Positions 17,551-27,218 of a stretch of 54,925 nt of DNA are shown here, piece after piece. Positions within the stretch are counted from its first letter, which is position 1. Each line of letters starts with the position of its first letter. The position numbers and the translations under genes were made by a program. This DNA comes from an uncultured Verrucomicrobiota bacterium (GTDB taxonomy: Bacteria > Verrucomicrobiota > Verrucomicrobiia > Opitutales > Seribacteraceae): the NCBI GenBank assembly GCA_902569115.1, contig CACFTI010000014.1, forward strand, positions 1 through 54,925, read 5' to 3'. The notes below the pieces were generated by a model, which had not been told where the DNA came from, did not search any database, and was given only the letters and a program-made list of their open reading frames with translations.

Positions 17551-18938
17551 AAGATTTTGGTCACCTTTACCGAGTCACCAATCCTGAGGTTTAAAGGCGG
17601 ATTCAGAATAACCTGATCTCCTGGAAGTAGGCCTGTTGTAACTTCGATAAATTTCCCTTCAAATACTTCGCCGAAGGATACATTTCTTTTTTCACAACTC
17701 TTCCCATCTTGTGAAATGACCCACAAAAAATTTTCTGAAGTCGATGCAGTCTGGTCATCAAATGCTTCTTTCCTTACGAAAATACCAAGGTTCGAATGTT
17801 CTTCTTGTTTCCTGGTGCTAGTGCCGAAAAATTTTGCCCGGCAAAGCATTTCAGGACGAAGCCTCGGGTGTGGGTTTAGGATTTGGACTTTTACTTGTAA
17901 GGTATTTCTTTGCAAGTCAGCTTCTCCCAGGATTCGGGTTATTTTTCCATCAAATGTTTGATCAGGAAGAATGCTGGAAGAAATTTCCACAACTTGGCCA
18001 AGATTAACTTGAGCAGCCTCACTTAAGGGAACATCAATTCTTGCCTGTAATTTTCCTTCTTCAAATAAAATTGCAGCTGATGCCGCATCCATGCCATCCA
18101 TCTGTAACATCAAGCGTGAACCTGGCTTTGCCAATAGTCTGAGCACTATACCATCGGATGGTGCTTTAATTTTAGTTCGGACCAAATCGAGTTCTGCTCG
18201 TTGTTTTTGAATAGAAAAAACCTCGGAGGTCTTTTGTTGGGCGATCAGGCTTTCAGCATATTTTTGAATGATGGCTTCCTTTTGGCTAACTTCTGCATTA
18301 GAAGCTAAAACTACAGCCTCTTGCCTTTGCAGGGCTAATTTTGCCCGATAAAGTTCTTGGTCTGAAACGGCTCCGATTGGTAGCGATTCCATCCGGTTAA
18401 TTGTGTCATTATTTTCCTGTAGAAAGGCTTTGTTTTTAATAACTGTTGCCTTTGCTGACTCAAGGCCTGCTTTCGCAAGGGCAATGTCTGCCTTGATAAT
18501 TGCCTCCTCTGCAATCGACTGTGATAGCTTAGCATTAATCTCGGAAACAGTGAGTTGGGCATCTTCATCAATGAGCGATACAAGCAATTGCTCTTTGGTA
18601 ACGCTTTCACCTTCCAGTACATGAACCTCTTTGACCACTCCGCTATATAATGATGTCACTTGTATTGGAAAAGGGTCAGGTTCAATCCAGCCACTGGCTT
18701 GAAATAATAGTTCTCCTTTTTTTTCGAATGAAAAATTAGTTTCATTCATATCCTCACTTGAGAGAGGAAAGGCAATTGCTTGGGTTACCTCTACTTCAAA
18801 CTTTGTAAAGTTACTCTTATAAAAAATAACAATCAATAGAGATAAAATAGAGACGATTATAATCGTCATGTATCTCTTGCTGAAACTGTTATTGGTCTTT
18901 CTGACTCTTTTGAATAAGTAAATTATATTGTTAATCAT
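17547..18938 (-). CDS. HlyD/MacA-family periplasmic adaptor
   Basis: This 463-residue membrane-fusion protein has one N-terminal membrane helix (about 24-41). A lipoyl-type half-motif follows (SLYSGVVKEVHVLEGESVTKEQLLVSL; quoted in parts as SGVVKEVHVLEGE and VTKEQLLVSL). Next are a long coiled-coil hairpin (about 130-235), the second lipoyl half (IKAPSDGIVLRLLAKPGSRL), and beta-barrel and membrane-proximal domains. It bridges the inner-membrane pump and the TolC-like duct. Its stop overlaps the ATPase start by 4 bp, and the small Cys-rich secreted protein lies 60 bp upstream. Confidence 0.9.
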   Translation of the reverse strand: MINNIIYLFKRVRKTNNSFSKRYMTIIIVSILSLLIVIFYKSNFTKFEVEVTQAIAFPLSSEDMNETNFSFEKKGELLFQASGWIEPDPFPIQVTSLYSGVVKEVHVLEGESVTKEQLLVSLIDEDAQLTVSEINAKLSQSIAEEAIIKADIALAKAGLESAKATVIKNKAFLQENNDTINRMESLPIGAVSDQELYRAKLALQRQEAVVLASNAEVSQKEAIIQKYAESLIAQQKTSEVFSIQKQRAELDLVRTKIKAPSDGIVLRLLAKPGSRLMLQMDGMDAASAAILFEEGKLQARIDVPLSEAAQVNLGQVVEISSSILPDQTFDGKITRILGEADLQRNTLQVKVQILNPHPRLRPEMLCRAKFFGTSTRKQEEHSNLGIFVRKEAFDDQTASTSENFLWVISQDGKSCEKRNVSFGEVFEGKFIEVTTGLLPGDQVILNPPLNLRIGDSVKVTKIL

Positions 18939-18998
18939 AGTTATCTGGAAATAAGTTCATAAACCTCTCATAGAGAGAAATCTATTAGAGCTCGTTTC

Positions 18999-19331
18999 TC
19001 AGATAATGATTATTCTCAGAAAAAGATGTCGCCGTACCCGTTCTAAAAGGAGAGGGTAATCTGAAAGAGTTCCAGCGATGAAATATTGTTGATGAACCAA
19101 AAATGATGGATCAAGGAGTGCTGAAAAAGAAGTAATTGAAAATTGAAATGACTCAAAAAGACTAAAGTCATCAAAAAGTTCTAGGCAAGGGTGTGTGACG
19201 GGTGATGTGCCATTTGAAGTTTCTTGATTACAGCAGGATTTTGTCTCAATTTCATGTTCACAACAAACACATTCGATAAGAGGGATCACAAAAAGGCAAA
19301 AAACCAATGTAAGTCTCTTTAAAATTTTCAC
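18999..19331 (-). CDS. Small secreted Cys-rich protein heading the efflux cluster
   Basis: A 110-residue product with a signal peptide (LTLVFCLFVIPLIE) and, right after the likely cleavage site, clustered cysteines and histidines: CVCCEHE (Cys21, 23, 24, His26) and KSCCNQ (Cys33, 34), then Cys49. The C-terminal half is hydrophobic and ends in a basic/aliphatic tail (RVRRHLFLRIIII). The start is a GTG at 19331 with AAGGA only a base or two before it; an ATG two bases upstream is out of frame and stops at once. Small Cys/His secreted proteins heading heavy-metal efflux operons are known, so a metal-sensing or metal-chaperone role is inferred. I do not recognise a named family. Confidence 0.6.
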   Translation of the reverse strand: MKILKRLTLVFCLFVIPLIECVCCEHEIETKSCCNQETSNGTSPVTHPCLELFDDFSLFESFQFSITSFSALLDPSFLVHQQYFIAGTLSDYPLLLERVRRHLFLRIIII

Positions 19332-19415
19332 ATCCTTAATATAATCTGTTTCGCAAAAACTTCAATAATCAATCTACTTTTTAAGAACATCCCCCAAACT
19401 ACCATAAAATACATC

Positions 19416-20753
19416 ATGAACTCCAGACGTCGCTTTCTTCACAATTCGGGATCTTTCGCTATCGGGGTTATGGGATTGCAAGCACTTTCTCTCTCTGGGA
19501 AAGCCAATCAATCCCATCCAGGTTATGGCAAATTAATAAGAGACCCTCAAGGTGTGCTCGATCTCCCCAAAAATTTCGATTACAAAATTATTGGTAAAAC
19601 AGGGGATATTATGTCTGATGAACTTTTACTTCCTGGCAAGCCCGACGGCATGGCTACTTTTCGGGCAACCAATCCTGAAGAAGTAATTTTGGTCAGAAAC
19701 CATGAAATAGACCCGGGTGCTTCTTCGAAAGAAGGGCCTTTCGGGAAGAGAAATAGTAAACTTAAGGATATTCAGGAAGATCTTATTTATGATAAGGGTA
19801 AATCCACTCCCTGTTTAGGGGGAACAACCACTGCCGTTTACAATGTCAAAACACAGGAGATGGTACGACAATTCCTGAGTTTAACCGGAACTGTGAGAAA
19901 TTGTGCCGGTGGGCCAACCCCTTGGGGGACATGGATTACTTGTGAAGAAACAATTGTTCGTGCCGGAGGTCAGTTCCGACAAGATCATGGATGGTGCTTT
20001 GAGGTACCCGTAACTGAAACCCCCAAGCTCAACCAACCGATCCCGCTTAAAGCTATGGGAAGGTTTAATCATGAAGCAGTTGCTGTGGAACCTGATAGCG
20101 GAGAAGTTTTTCTCACGGAAGACAGGCATGAAAGCTTGCTTTACAAATTTGTTGCCAAGGAAACAGGCAACCTTTCCAAAGGCGGTAAATTATTCGCGTT
20201 GGCTGTGGTGAATTCTCCAAGTTTGGATACCCGGAATTGGAAATCACAGAAAGTTCATGTCGGTCAGGAAATGGAACTTGAGTGGATTGAAATGGATGAA
20301 GTGGACTCGCCCAAAGATGATCTTCGCTTTAGGGGTTTTCAAAAAGGTGCAGCCTGTTTTGCCCGAGGTGAGGGTATGTGGTATTCGGATGGATCCATTT
20401 ATTTTGCGTGTACCAATGGCGGTAAAAAGCAGAATGGTCAAATTTGGCAAATATCAGGAAATAAACTAAAGCTGTTTTCAGAACCCAATGATTCTGATCT
20501 GGTCGATAATTGTGATAATATCACTGTGGCACCATGGGGGGATTTAGTTTTATGTGAGGATGGAGGGGGTGAGCAATACTTGGATGTAATCACTCCAAGC
20601 GGAAAAATTTTCAAGCTTGCGAAAAACGCAAAAAGTAGTGGCGAATTTGCAGGAGCGACTTTTTCCCCTGACGGTTCAACCCTTTTTGTTAATATGCAAC
20701 ATGATGGATTAACATTGGCAATCACAGGTCCATGGGAGGCAAAACTAGGGTAG
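19416..20753 (+). CDS. PhoX-like protein (DUF839), Tat-exported
   Basis: The 445-residue protein opens with a twin-arginine signal (SRRRFLHNSGSFAIGVMG), matching SRRxFLK. The body is a beta-propeller of the PhoX/DUF839 family: RNHEID, GGTTTAVYN, NCAGGPTPWGTWITCEE, FNHEAVAVEPDSGEVFLTED and APWGDLVLCEDGGG are family segments with conserved Cys, Glu and Asp. PhoX enzymes are Ca/Fe-dependent alkaline phosphatases exported folded, which explains the Tat signal. Whether this one hydrolyses phosphate esters is uncertain, since the family is broad. No pho box was recognised upstream. The gene is divergent from the efflux cluster, 84 bp apart. Confidence 0.88.
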   Translation: MNSRRRFLHNSGSFAIGVMGLQALSLSGKANQSHPGYGKLIRDPQGVLDLPKNFDYKIIGKTGDIMSDELLLPGKPDGMATFRATNPEEVILVRNHEIDPGASSKEGPFGKRNSKLKDIQEDLIYDKGKSTPCLGGTTTAVYNVKTQEMVRQFLSLTGTVRNCAGGPTPWGTWITCEETIVRAGGQFRQDHGWCFEVPVTETPKLNQPIPLKAMGRFNHEAVAVEPDSGEVFLTEDRHESLLYKFVAKETGNLSKGGKLFALAVVNSPSLDTRNWKSQKVHVGQEMELEWIEMDEVDSPKDDLRFRGFQKGAACFARGEGMWYSDGSIYFACTNGGKKQNGQIWQISGNKLKLFSEPNDSDLVDNCDNITVAPWGDLVLCEDGGGEQYLDVITPSGKIFKLAKNAKSSGEFAGATFSPDGSTLFVNMQHDGLTLAITGPWEAKLG

Positions 20754-20861
20754 TTGAATTGTCCGCATAAACAAACTTGGAGTTTTAATTATACTTGATG
20801 AGTGGTATCCCTAAAAAACACTCCCATGCAGGCAAAGAACAAAAAAAGGCCCAAGATGTAA

Positions 20862-22463
20862 TCACTCTATATCTTTTTCTGTAAGCTGATGAGATGTATC
20901 TTTTCTGAAAGAAAAGATTTTAATATCAGGTTTAGCCGGTTTTAAAGACTTTGGATTAAGCCGTTCCTTATTTTTGGCAATTTGGAACCACACCTTCGAA
21001 AGTTCAGCAACTTTTTCCGGGAAGTTACCCGAAAGATCATTCAATTCGGTTCTATCTTTTTCGAGATCATATAGCTCCCATTTTCCTCCCTTTGCTGAGA
21101 CGAGCTTCCATTTTCCATGCCTAAGTGCACGATCAGTTCCGAAACGAAAATATAAATATTCATGACCAGACCTTTTCTCGCCCTTAAAAATAGGCACTAG
21201 AGATTTTCCTTCAAGGGGATCAATCTTACGATTACCAATCGTTTTTGGATATATTGCCCCTCCGAGTTCTATAAAAGTTGCCATAAAATCAATCAGGTGT
21301 GCGGGCTGTCTTGTTATGAGCCCTTTTTTAACCTGCAGACCGTTTGGCCAATGGACAATGAGTGGGGATGATATCCCACCTTCATGTTGATTTTGTTTGT
21401 ATAGCCTGAAAGGAGTATTGCTAGCCTGAGCCCATGAGGCATCGTATGTCCAATATGAATTTGGATCCCACGGTTTAAGGTTTCTTCCCCTTGTCCGCTC
21501 AAAAGGGCATCCACCATTATCAGAACAAAACAGAAAAAGAGTATCTTTTAGCACACCTCTCCTATTTAAATCTTCGATGATTCGGCCGATATTCTGATCA
21601 ATTAAATCAACCATCGCTGCGAAAACCTCCATTCTGTCGGCTTCCCATTCCTTTTCAGCTTGCTTAATGGATTTCCAGGAAGGGACATGATTCGCCCTGG
21701 GTGAAAGTTTGAAATGCTTTGGAATGAAACCTGATTCAATTTGGTTTTTATACCTTTGCTGCCTTAGCTTATCCCAACCAAGATCGTAAAACCCATCATA
21801 TTTTAAAACATCTTGCTTGGGAGCCTGCAGTGGATAATGGGGAGCATTGTAGGCTAAATACAGGAAAAATGGATCTGATGTCTTTCCGACATTACCTTCA
21901 TTTATAAAATCGAGGGCGAAATCAGTAATGGCATGGGTAGTGTAGAAAGGTTTTCCATTTAACATTTTAGGAACTTTCCATGGTAAACCATTTAACCGGA
22001 AGCTATTGTCTCCTGTAAAAAAATTAGTGGCTCCCGATAGATGCCCCCAGTACTTTTCAAAACCGAAATCTGTTGGCTCCTTGTTTAAGTGCCATTTACC
22101 GGACATCCAGGTAGAATAACCTGCAGGCTTGAGAACTTCAGCAATGGTTGCGCCTCTGTATAGAGAAGAACTACCTGCTTGATCGCAATATAGTCCTGTT
22201 AAAAGTGATACGCGAGAAGAGTGACACTTCGCAGTGTTATAAAACTGCGAGAATCGTAAACCATTAGTAGCGAGTCGGTCCAGATGTGGGGTATCAATCT
22301 CCGATCCATAGCAACCTAGGTCAGAGAAGCCTAGATCATCAGCCATAATCAATACGATGTTCGGCCTTTTAGAAAAGCAAAATTGATTAACAAGCAAAAA
22401 CCCTATCGAAAAGAAAATGAGTGATCGGAATATGTTTAAATTTTGCAGGATGGATTTATTCAT
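20862..22463 (-). CDS. Secreted sulfatase (arylsulfatase-like), third gene of operon
   Basis: A 533-residue type I sulfatase with an N-terminal hydrophobic signal and the family start RPNIVLIMADDLGFSDLGCYG. The formylglycine site is Cys80 in CHSSRVSLLTG; Ser replaces the usual Pro at the third position of CxPSR. GKWHLNKEP and SDNGGCP carry further metal and active-site residues. Cys80 must be oxidised to formylglycine by a maturase that is not in this window. The start overlaps the stop of the upstream sulfatase by 4 bp. The substrate is probably a sulfated polysaccharide; a choice of subfamily is not possible by eye. Confidence 0.92.
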   Translation of the reverse strand: MNKSILQNLNIFRSLIFFSIGFLLVNQFCFSKRPNIVLIMADDLGFSDLGCYGSEIDTPHLDRLATNGLRFSQFYNTAKCHSSRVSLLTGLYCDQAGSSSLYRGATIAEVLKPAGYSTWMSGKWHLNKEPTDFGFEKYWGHLSGATNFFTGDNSFRLNGLPWKVPKMLNGKPFYTTHAITDFALDFINEGNVGKTSDPFFLYLAYNAPHYPLQAPKQDVLKYDGFYDLGWDKLRQQRYKNQIESGFIPKHFKLSPRANHVPSWKSIKQAEKEWEADRMEVFAAMVDLIDQNIGRIIEDLNRRGVLKDTLFLFCSDNGGCPFERTRGRNLKPWDPNSYWTYDASWAQASNTPFRLYKQNQHEGGISSPLIVHWPNGLQVKKGLITRQPAHLIDFMATFIELGGAIYPKTIGNRKIDPLEGKSLVPIFKGEKRSGHEYLYFRFGTDRALRHGKWKLVSAKGGKWELYDLEKDRTELNDLSGNFPEKVAELSKVWFQIAKNKERLNPKSLKPAKPDIKIFSFRKDTSHQLTEKDIE

Positions 22464-23881
22464 TTTGATTTAAGCCTGGATTTATATTCAGGACGTGATT
22501 TCCACTTTTTAAAATGTTTCTTGTAGGAATTAATTTCAGTCCAAAATGTCCTTGGTGGCTGCTGATTAACTTTATTTTCGGGATAATCATGTCCATTTAC
22601 GCTCTTTTCAATCGTGTGGCGAGAATCGGTTAAATATTTATTTAAATACTCAAATATTTGGGTATTTTCGTCGACTAGGTTTTGTTTTTCAGCGTTGTCT
22701 TTTTTTAAGTTATACAACTCATAATTGTTTCCATTTTGAGTAGGAAGGCTGATTAGTTTCCATTCGTTATCAATTACAGCCATTCGTTTTCGACTACTGA
22801 AAATTAGTGGTTTAACCCGGTTTATTTTTTCATTTTTAAATAAATCTACCAGACTTTCTCCGTCCTGTGGTTTCAATGATGAATTTCCGGGTAATTTTAT
22901 AATTTCTGAAAGGGTTGGAAAAATATCAACTGCACCGCAAGGGTAGTCAGTTCTTCGTGGCGTTGTGATACCATATGGCCATTCAATAATCGAAGGTACC
23001 CGAATCCCTCCTTCATAAAGACTGCCTTTGTGATCCCTTAAACCCCCATTCGTAGGGGGATGTATTTTAGGGAGACCGCCATTGTCACTCATAAACCAAA
23101 GCAGGGTATTTTCTTTTACGGATAATTTGCTCAGCCCATTTCTTAGTGTTCCAATACTCCGATCCATAGCTTTTAGCTCTGAATAATGATGTTTTGAATT
23201 TTCATCTAGTTCCTGAAAATCATCTTGGTCATTCTTAAGCGACACGAAGGGAGTATGTGGAGTGCCGTACCATATTACACAGAAAAACGGTTTCTGCATT
23301 TTAGCTTGTCCTGAGATAAATGAAAGAGCTTCTTGGACAACTATTTCAGAAGAGTCTCCCTTAAATTCTTCGAATTTTCCGTTTCGACTCAGAATGGGAT
23401 TCAGGTCAAAAAAGTTGGTCGTTGAGACCCAGTGATCAAAACCAAAATGATGCGGGCCATTTGGGTAGTCTTTATCAAGAGGAACTCCAGGTCCCCGCAG
23501 ACCGTTTAAATGCCATTTACCAAAATGTGCTGTCGCATATCCTGCATTTTTTAGTGCTTGGGATAGTGTTTTTTCCTGTAAGCGTAAGGCATATCCGTGA
23601 TCAAAAACCCCAGTACGGTCATGCGTTCTGCCAGTTAGCACAGTCGCTCTGGTTGGCGAGCAAACGGGACCACCCGCATAAAAACGTTTAAAAGTCAGAC
23701 CGTTTTCAGACATAGCATCCAAATTAGGCGTTTTTAAAATTGGGTGATTCATATAACCCGTTTGCCCCCATCCCTGATCATCCGTCATTACAAGAATGAT
23801 ATTCGGTTTAGAAAATAGAACTACATTTATCGGAATAATTATATTTAATATAATAAAAAATAATGCACTTTTATTTAACAT
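22460..23881 (-). CDS. Secreted sulfatase, second gene of operon
   Basis: A 473-residue type I sulfatase with a signal peptide and the start KPNIILVMTDDQGWGQTGYM, where the paired Asp residues bind calcium. The formylglycine Cys74 lies in CSPTRATVLTG. FGKWHLNGLRGPG and MSDNGGLPKIH provide the conserved Lys/His and Asp-Asn positions. The start overlaps the end of the giant dehydrogenase gene by 11 bp, and the stop overlaps the next sulfatase by 4 bp. The three genes form a coupled operon. Confidence 0.92.
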   Translation of the reverse strand: MLNKSALFFIILNIIIPINVVLFSKPNIILVMTDDQGWGQTGYMNHPILKTPNLDAMSENGLTFKRFYAGGPVCSPTRATVLTGRTHDRTGVFDHGYALRLQEKTLSQALKNAGYATAHFGKWHLNGLRGPGVPLDKDYPNGPHHFGFDHWVSTTNFFDLNPILSRNGKFEEFKGDSSEIVVQEALSFISGQAKMQKPFFCVIWYGTPHTPFVSLKNDQDDFQELDENSKHHYSELKAMDRSIGTLRNGLSKLSVKENTLLWFMSDNGGLPKIHPPTNGGLRDHKGSLYEGGIRVPSIIEWPYGITTPRRTDYPCGAVDIFPTLSEIIKLPGNSSLKPQDGESLVDLFKNEKINRVKPLIFSSRKRMAVIDNEWKLISLPTQNGNNYELYNLKKDNAEKQNLVDENTQIFEYLNKYLTDSRHTIEKSVNGHDYPENKVNQQPPRTFWTEINSYKKHFKKWKSRPEYKSRLKSK

Positions 23882-26800
23882 GTAAAATTCCTTTCATAAT
23901 CGTCCAATGACCAGGGAATGTACATAAGTAGGGATACTCCCCTGCTTTACTTGGCGCTTTGAATCTGAGTACCTCTTTTTCATCCTGTTTTAGCATTTTT
24001 GTATGCACAATAACCTTATTACTTTTTGGTATGAACTCTCCTATTTTTGAAGCTTTTGCGTCACTTGCCATCATATTTGCTGCAAGACCTATTTCTTCAA
24101 GAGAATTTGGCTCTACAAGTACAAAATTGTGTGGAGTTGCGTCTGGATTAAAAAATTGGAGTTTAATGGGTTGATTCTTTTTTGCGGATATCTTTTCAAT
24201 ATCAAAAAGCATTCTTTCTTTTAAGCACTCAATTTTTATTTCTAAAAGATTCTTATGCTTGTCAAACTTAGCGTTTTGCTTTGAGATTTCTATGTCCTTA
24301 TCTATTTTTTTTCTTTTGGAAAGCAGTGATTCAATTTCAGGGTGTTGTCCAGCTACTAAATCAGGATCCCAAAACTTTTGCATCGGTTTTGAACCCAATG
24401 AAGTTGTGATTGCATATGTTAAGTGTTTTTCATGCGGTAGACTTATCATTCCTTTTAGGACTTGAAAGGCATCTTTTGTTCCAATGTAGCTACATGCGAT
24501 TGCAGCCTCCAATCTCACCAGTCCGTTTTTGTCGTTTGCAGCCTTTTTTAGTAGTTCTTGGCCATTATTAGCATGAGCGTACCAATGCCTTAGTTGTTTT
24601 GCCGCTGCTGCACGAGCGTTGTGATTTTTTGAATTTAACAGTTCTTTGAGTAATTCTACATTTACTAGCTCTAAGTTTCTGTAGGCCCACATCCCTTCCA
24701 CTTGATGGTTCATATATCTTGGACTACTTGGATCTAATTCTGTAATCCATTTATCAAGAATGGGTTTAACCTTTTTTTGGTTTTTCTCTCGCAATTCCCT
24801 TTTGGCCCAGTAGCGGTAGCGGTATTCTTTCCTTTTTAAAAGATTTAAGAGTTCAGTTATGGATGTGCCATAAATTTTCGGCGGCCTTACGGGTTCTGTT
24901 TCTTTGGGGATAATCCTCCAAATTCTACCAGATACGCGATCTCTTCTTTCATCACGAAGTGAATATTGGGCATGTCCTTTAACTGGATTGTACCAATCGC
25001 ATACATACATTCCTCCATACGGGCCAAATCTTAGGTCCACGGGAATAAAACTAAGATTTTTCGAAAAAATTATGTCTGATACATATTTTTCTTCATATCC
25101 ATATTCGTATTCATTCCATTCCAATAATTCTACTCGGTTAGTTGGTTTGTAACGAACCTTAACCATCATACCGTGGAGCTCTTTCGGCCAATTAGGAAAG
25201 TCTATAAACTCTTGACCGCAAACCCCGGAATATGCCTGCATCCCAGATGGCTTTGGGTGTTGATTAGGATATGGGGGGTCAAGTGCATGATGTGCAGATG
25301 CAAAAATTGGGTAACTCGCAACATGGTTTCCCCATTCATCGAACGTTACACCCCATGGGTTCGTGCTGGGGTGGCTACCGAAAGAAGTAAGCCTGTGTAG
25401 CTTTGGCTCCCATGCGAACCAACCGCTATTTTTTTGTCTTACGGGTCCATATGGAGTTTCTACTTGTGTATGATGAAAAATGGACTCTCGGAAGATCATG
25501 TCCCCATCCGGAGTCCACGCAAAATCATGAAGTGCATGATGAGAGTCTTCACAACCAAACCCTGTTAATGGAATTTCTCTTAAGTCTGCCTTACCGTCCC
25601 CGTTTGTATCTTTTAGAAATGTGAGATGAGGCTCTTCCGACACATAAACTCCTCCATTTCCAAATTCAAATGAAAGTGGAATGTTGAGACCTTCCGCCCA
25701 GACTGAGCATTTATCCGCCTTACCATCTTTGTTTAAGTCTTCCAGTATTACTATTTTATCGTTTGGCGACTGTCCGGGATAAACATGAGGATAAGTCGTC
25801 GAACAACTTACCCACATCCTGCCCTGTGAATCCCAGCGCATTTGTATGGGGCATGCAATCTCAGGAAATTCTTCCTCGCTAGCAAATAGTGAGACCTCAA
25901 AACGGGGATCCACTTCAAATGATTTAAGTTCATCTTCCGGAGACATCCATTGGTTGGCACCTCTGCTCTGTTGGGTACTCGGTAGGGTCGGAACATTTGA
26001 ATCGTCAATAATAGGACTTGTGTTTTCTCCCCGTACTAACCGATGAATTCGCTGATCACGATTGGCCGTCATAAGATCAAAATTCTTCATAGCAGGGAGA
26101 AAGTCGAGATAACCATATCTGCCCCGCCGTCCGCCTGTGTAATAGAATGTGTTAAGCGGTCTGTAACGATAAAAGTGCTGAGTATTTTTTTCGATAACGG
26201 CGGCCCTTACATCTTCATTGAGAGAAGGTACATCTGCCCCAATCATAGATTGATAAAGAATCTTAGCGAGGTTCTGGTATCCCTTTTCATTTAAGTGACA
26301 GCCGTTAATTGTAATCTTTTCTTTGGATTCTTCCATGAGCTTAGCTGTGGGAAGAGTACAATCAATAAACCCAACACCTTCACTGGCACAGATTTCTTTC
26401 ATCGCAATAGAGTATGCAAATAATCTCTTATTGTTTTGTGTTCCGGCCATAACAGCCTGTGTGTCTTCATTGGCTATCGGTGAAACCATAACCACTTGAG
26501 GGGCGGTGGCCCCATTGTAAGCAGCTGACTTCAAGTTTTTTAGATAAAATTTTAAGCGGGTTTTAAAATCTGGAATTTTGTTGATACCTGCAAAAGACTC
26601 GTTGAAACCAAAGGAAGCAATGATTAGATCGGCTTTCATCGCAGTAAGATGCTGATTGGCATCAGCAAAATTATCCGGCCTTGGTTGTAGATCGATTTCA
26701 TCTGCAGACCATGCCAAGTTACGAACAACCAAATTGTGATTTGGGTGTCCCTGCTGAAGAAGGGCTTCAAAGTGACCAAAATTTCTCATTCGGTCAAAAA

Positions 26801-27029
26801 GAGTGTTACCAATGAGTGCAATGCGAGTTTTTGGCTTTAATTTAAGGGGAAGCTCCGTCTTTACAGGCATTGCGGGTTTGGCTTTGGCAGCATTTTGGGC
26901 AAACATAGCATACTTCTGAAAATCTTCATTTTCTGCAAAAGATGAATAGCTGGAAAAAACGATGACTAAAAAGATAAAAATCGTTCTAGGCAGATGGGCG
27001 GAATGGTTGGTAAATTTAATGAGTTTCAC
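23871..27029 (-). CDS. Multi-domain secreted PVC-type dehydrogenase with SGNH-like, HEAT and cupredoxin domains
   Basis: The 1052-residue protein starts with a signal peptide. An SGNH-hydrolase-like domain follows (about 65-275), but the nucleophile block reads IGNTLFDRM instead of GDS, and the last block is NGCHLNEKGY. Next is a PVC-type membrane-bound dehydrogenase beta-propeller (about 365-750), with PIQMRWDSQGRMWV, DLNKDGKADKC and GGMYVCDWYNP. A HEAT-like helical part (about 755-910) follows. A C-terminal cupredoxin (about 940-1052) has copper ligands in TPHNF and CTFPGHWTIMKG (Cys-x4-His-x4-Met). No CxxCH heme motif is present. It heads an operon with two sulfatases and is thus probably part of periplasmic carbohydrate oxidation. 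Confidence 0.85.
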   Translation of the reverse strand: MKLIKFTNHSAHLPRTIFIFLVIVFSSYSSFAENEDFQKYAMFAQNAAKAKPAMPVKTELPLKLKPKTRIALIGNTLFDRMRNFGHFEALLQQGHPNHNLVVRNLAWSADEIDLQPRPDNFADANQHLTAMKADLIIASFGFNESFAGINKIPDFKTRLKFYLKNLKSAAYNGATAPQVVMVSPIANEDTQAVMAGTQNNKRLFAYSIAMKEICASEGVGFIDCTLPTAKLMEESKEKITINGCHLNEKGYQNLAKILYQSMIGADVPSLNEDVRAAVIEKNTQHFYRYRPLNTFYYTGGRRGRYGYLDFLPAMKNFDLMTANRDQRIHRLVRGENTSPIIDDSNVPTLPSTQQSRGANQWMSPEDELKSFEVDPRFEVSLFASEEEFPEIACPIQMRWDSQGRMWVSCSTTYPHVYPGQSPNDKIVILEDLNKDGKADKCSVWAEGLNIPLSFEFGNGGVYVSEEPHLTFLKDTNGDGKADLREIPLTGFGCEDSHHALHDFAWTPDGDMIFRESIFHHTQVETPYGPVRQKNSGWFAWEPKLHRLTSFGSHPSTNPWGVTFDEWGNHVASYPIFASAHHALDPPYPNQHPKPSGMQAYSGVCGQEFIDFPNWPKELHGMMVKVRYKPTNRVELLEWNEYEYGYEEKYVSDIIFSKNLSFIPVDLRFGPYGGMYVCDWYNPVKGHAQYSLRDERRDRVSGRIWRIIPKETEPVRPPKIYGTSITELLNLLKRKEYRYRYWAKRELREKNQKKVKPILDKWITELDPSSPRYMNHQVEGMWAYRNLELVNVELLKELLNSKNHNARAAAAKQLRHWYAHANNGQELLKKAANDKNGLVRLEAAIACSYIGTKDAFQVLKGMISLPHEKHLTYAITTSLGSKPMQKFWDPDLVAGQHPEIESLLSKRKKIDKDIEISKQNAKFDKHKNLLEIKIECLKERMLFDIEKISAKKNQPIKLQFFNPDATPHNFVLVEPNSLEEIGLAANMMASDAKASKIGEFIPKSNKVIVHTKMLKQDEKEVLRFKAPSKAGEYPYLCTFPGHWTIMKGILHVK

Positions 27030-27218
27030 ATATTGTTTTTGGTGATAAAAAGATGATTCTTGCGAGGGTAAAATTCGGGATTTTATAATTTTGTTTTTCT
27101 AATAATCAGATTTTGCAAACAACTAATGATTGAAAATGTGGAAAGTGTTGGCTTTAAAAATTACTTTTATCCAGTTTTTTAGGTTTACGAATCAAAGATT
27201 ACATGCCTGATGAACTAA

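Noticed and set aside
20800-20823. GAGTG/CACTC inverted repeat between PhoX and sulfatase genes as terminator
   Set aside because: The stem is only 5 bp with a 14-base loop and no T-run on either strand.
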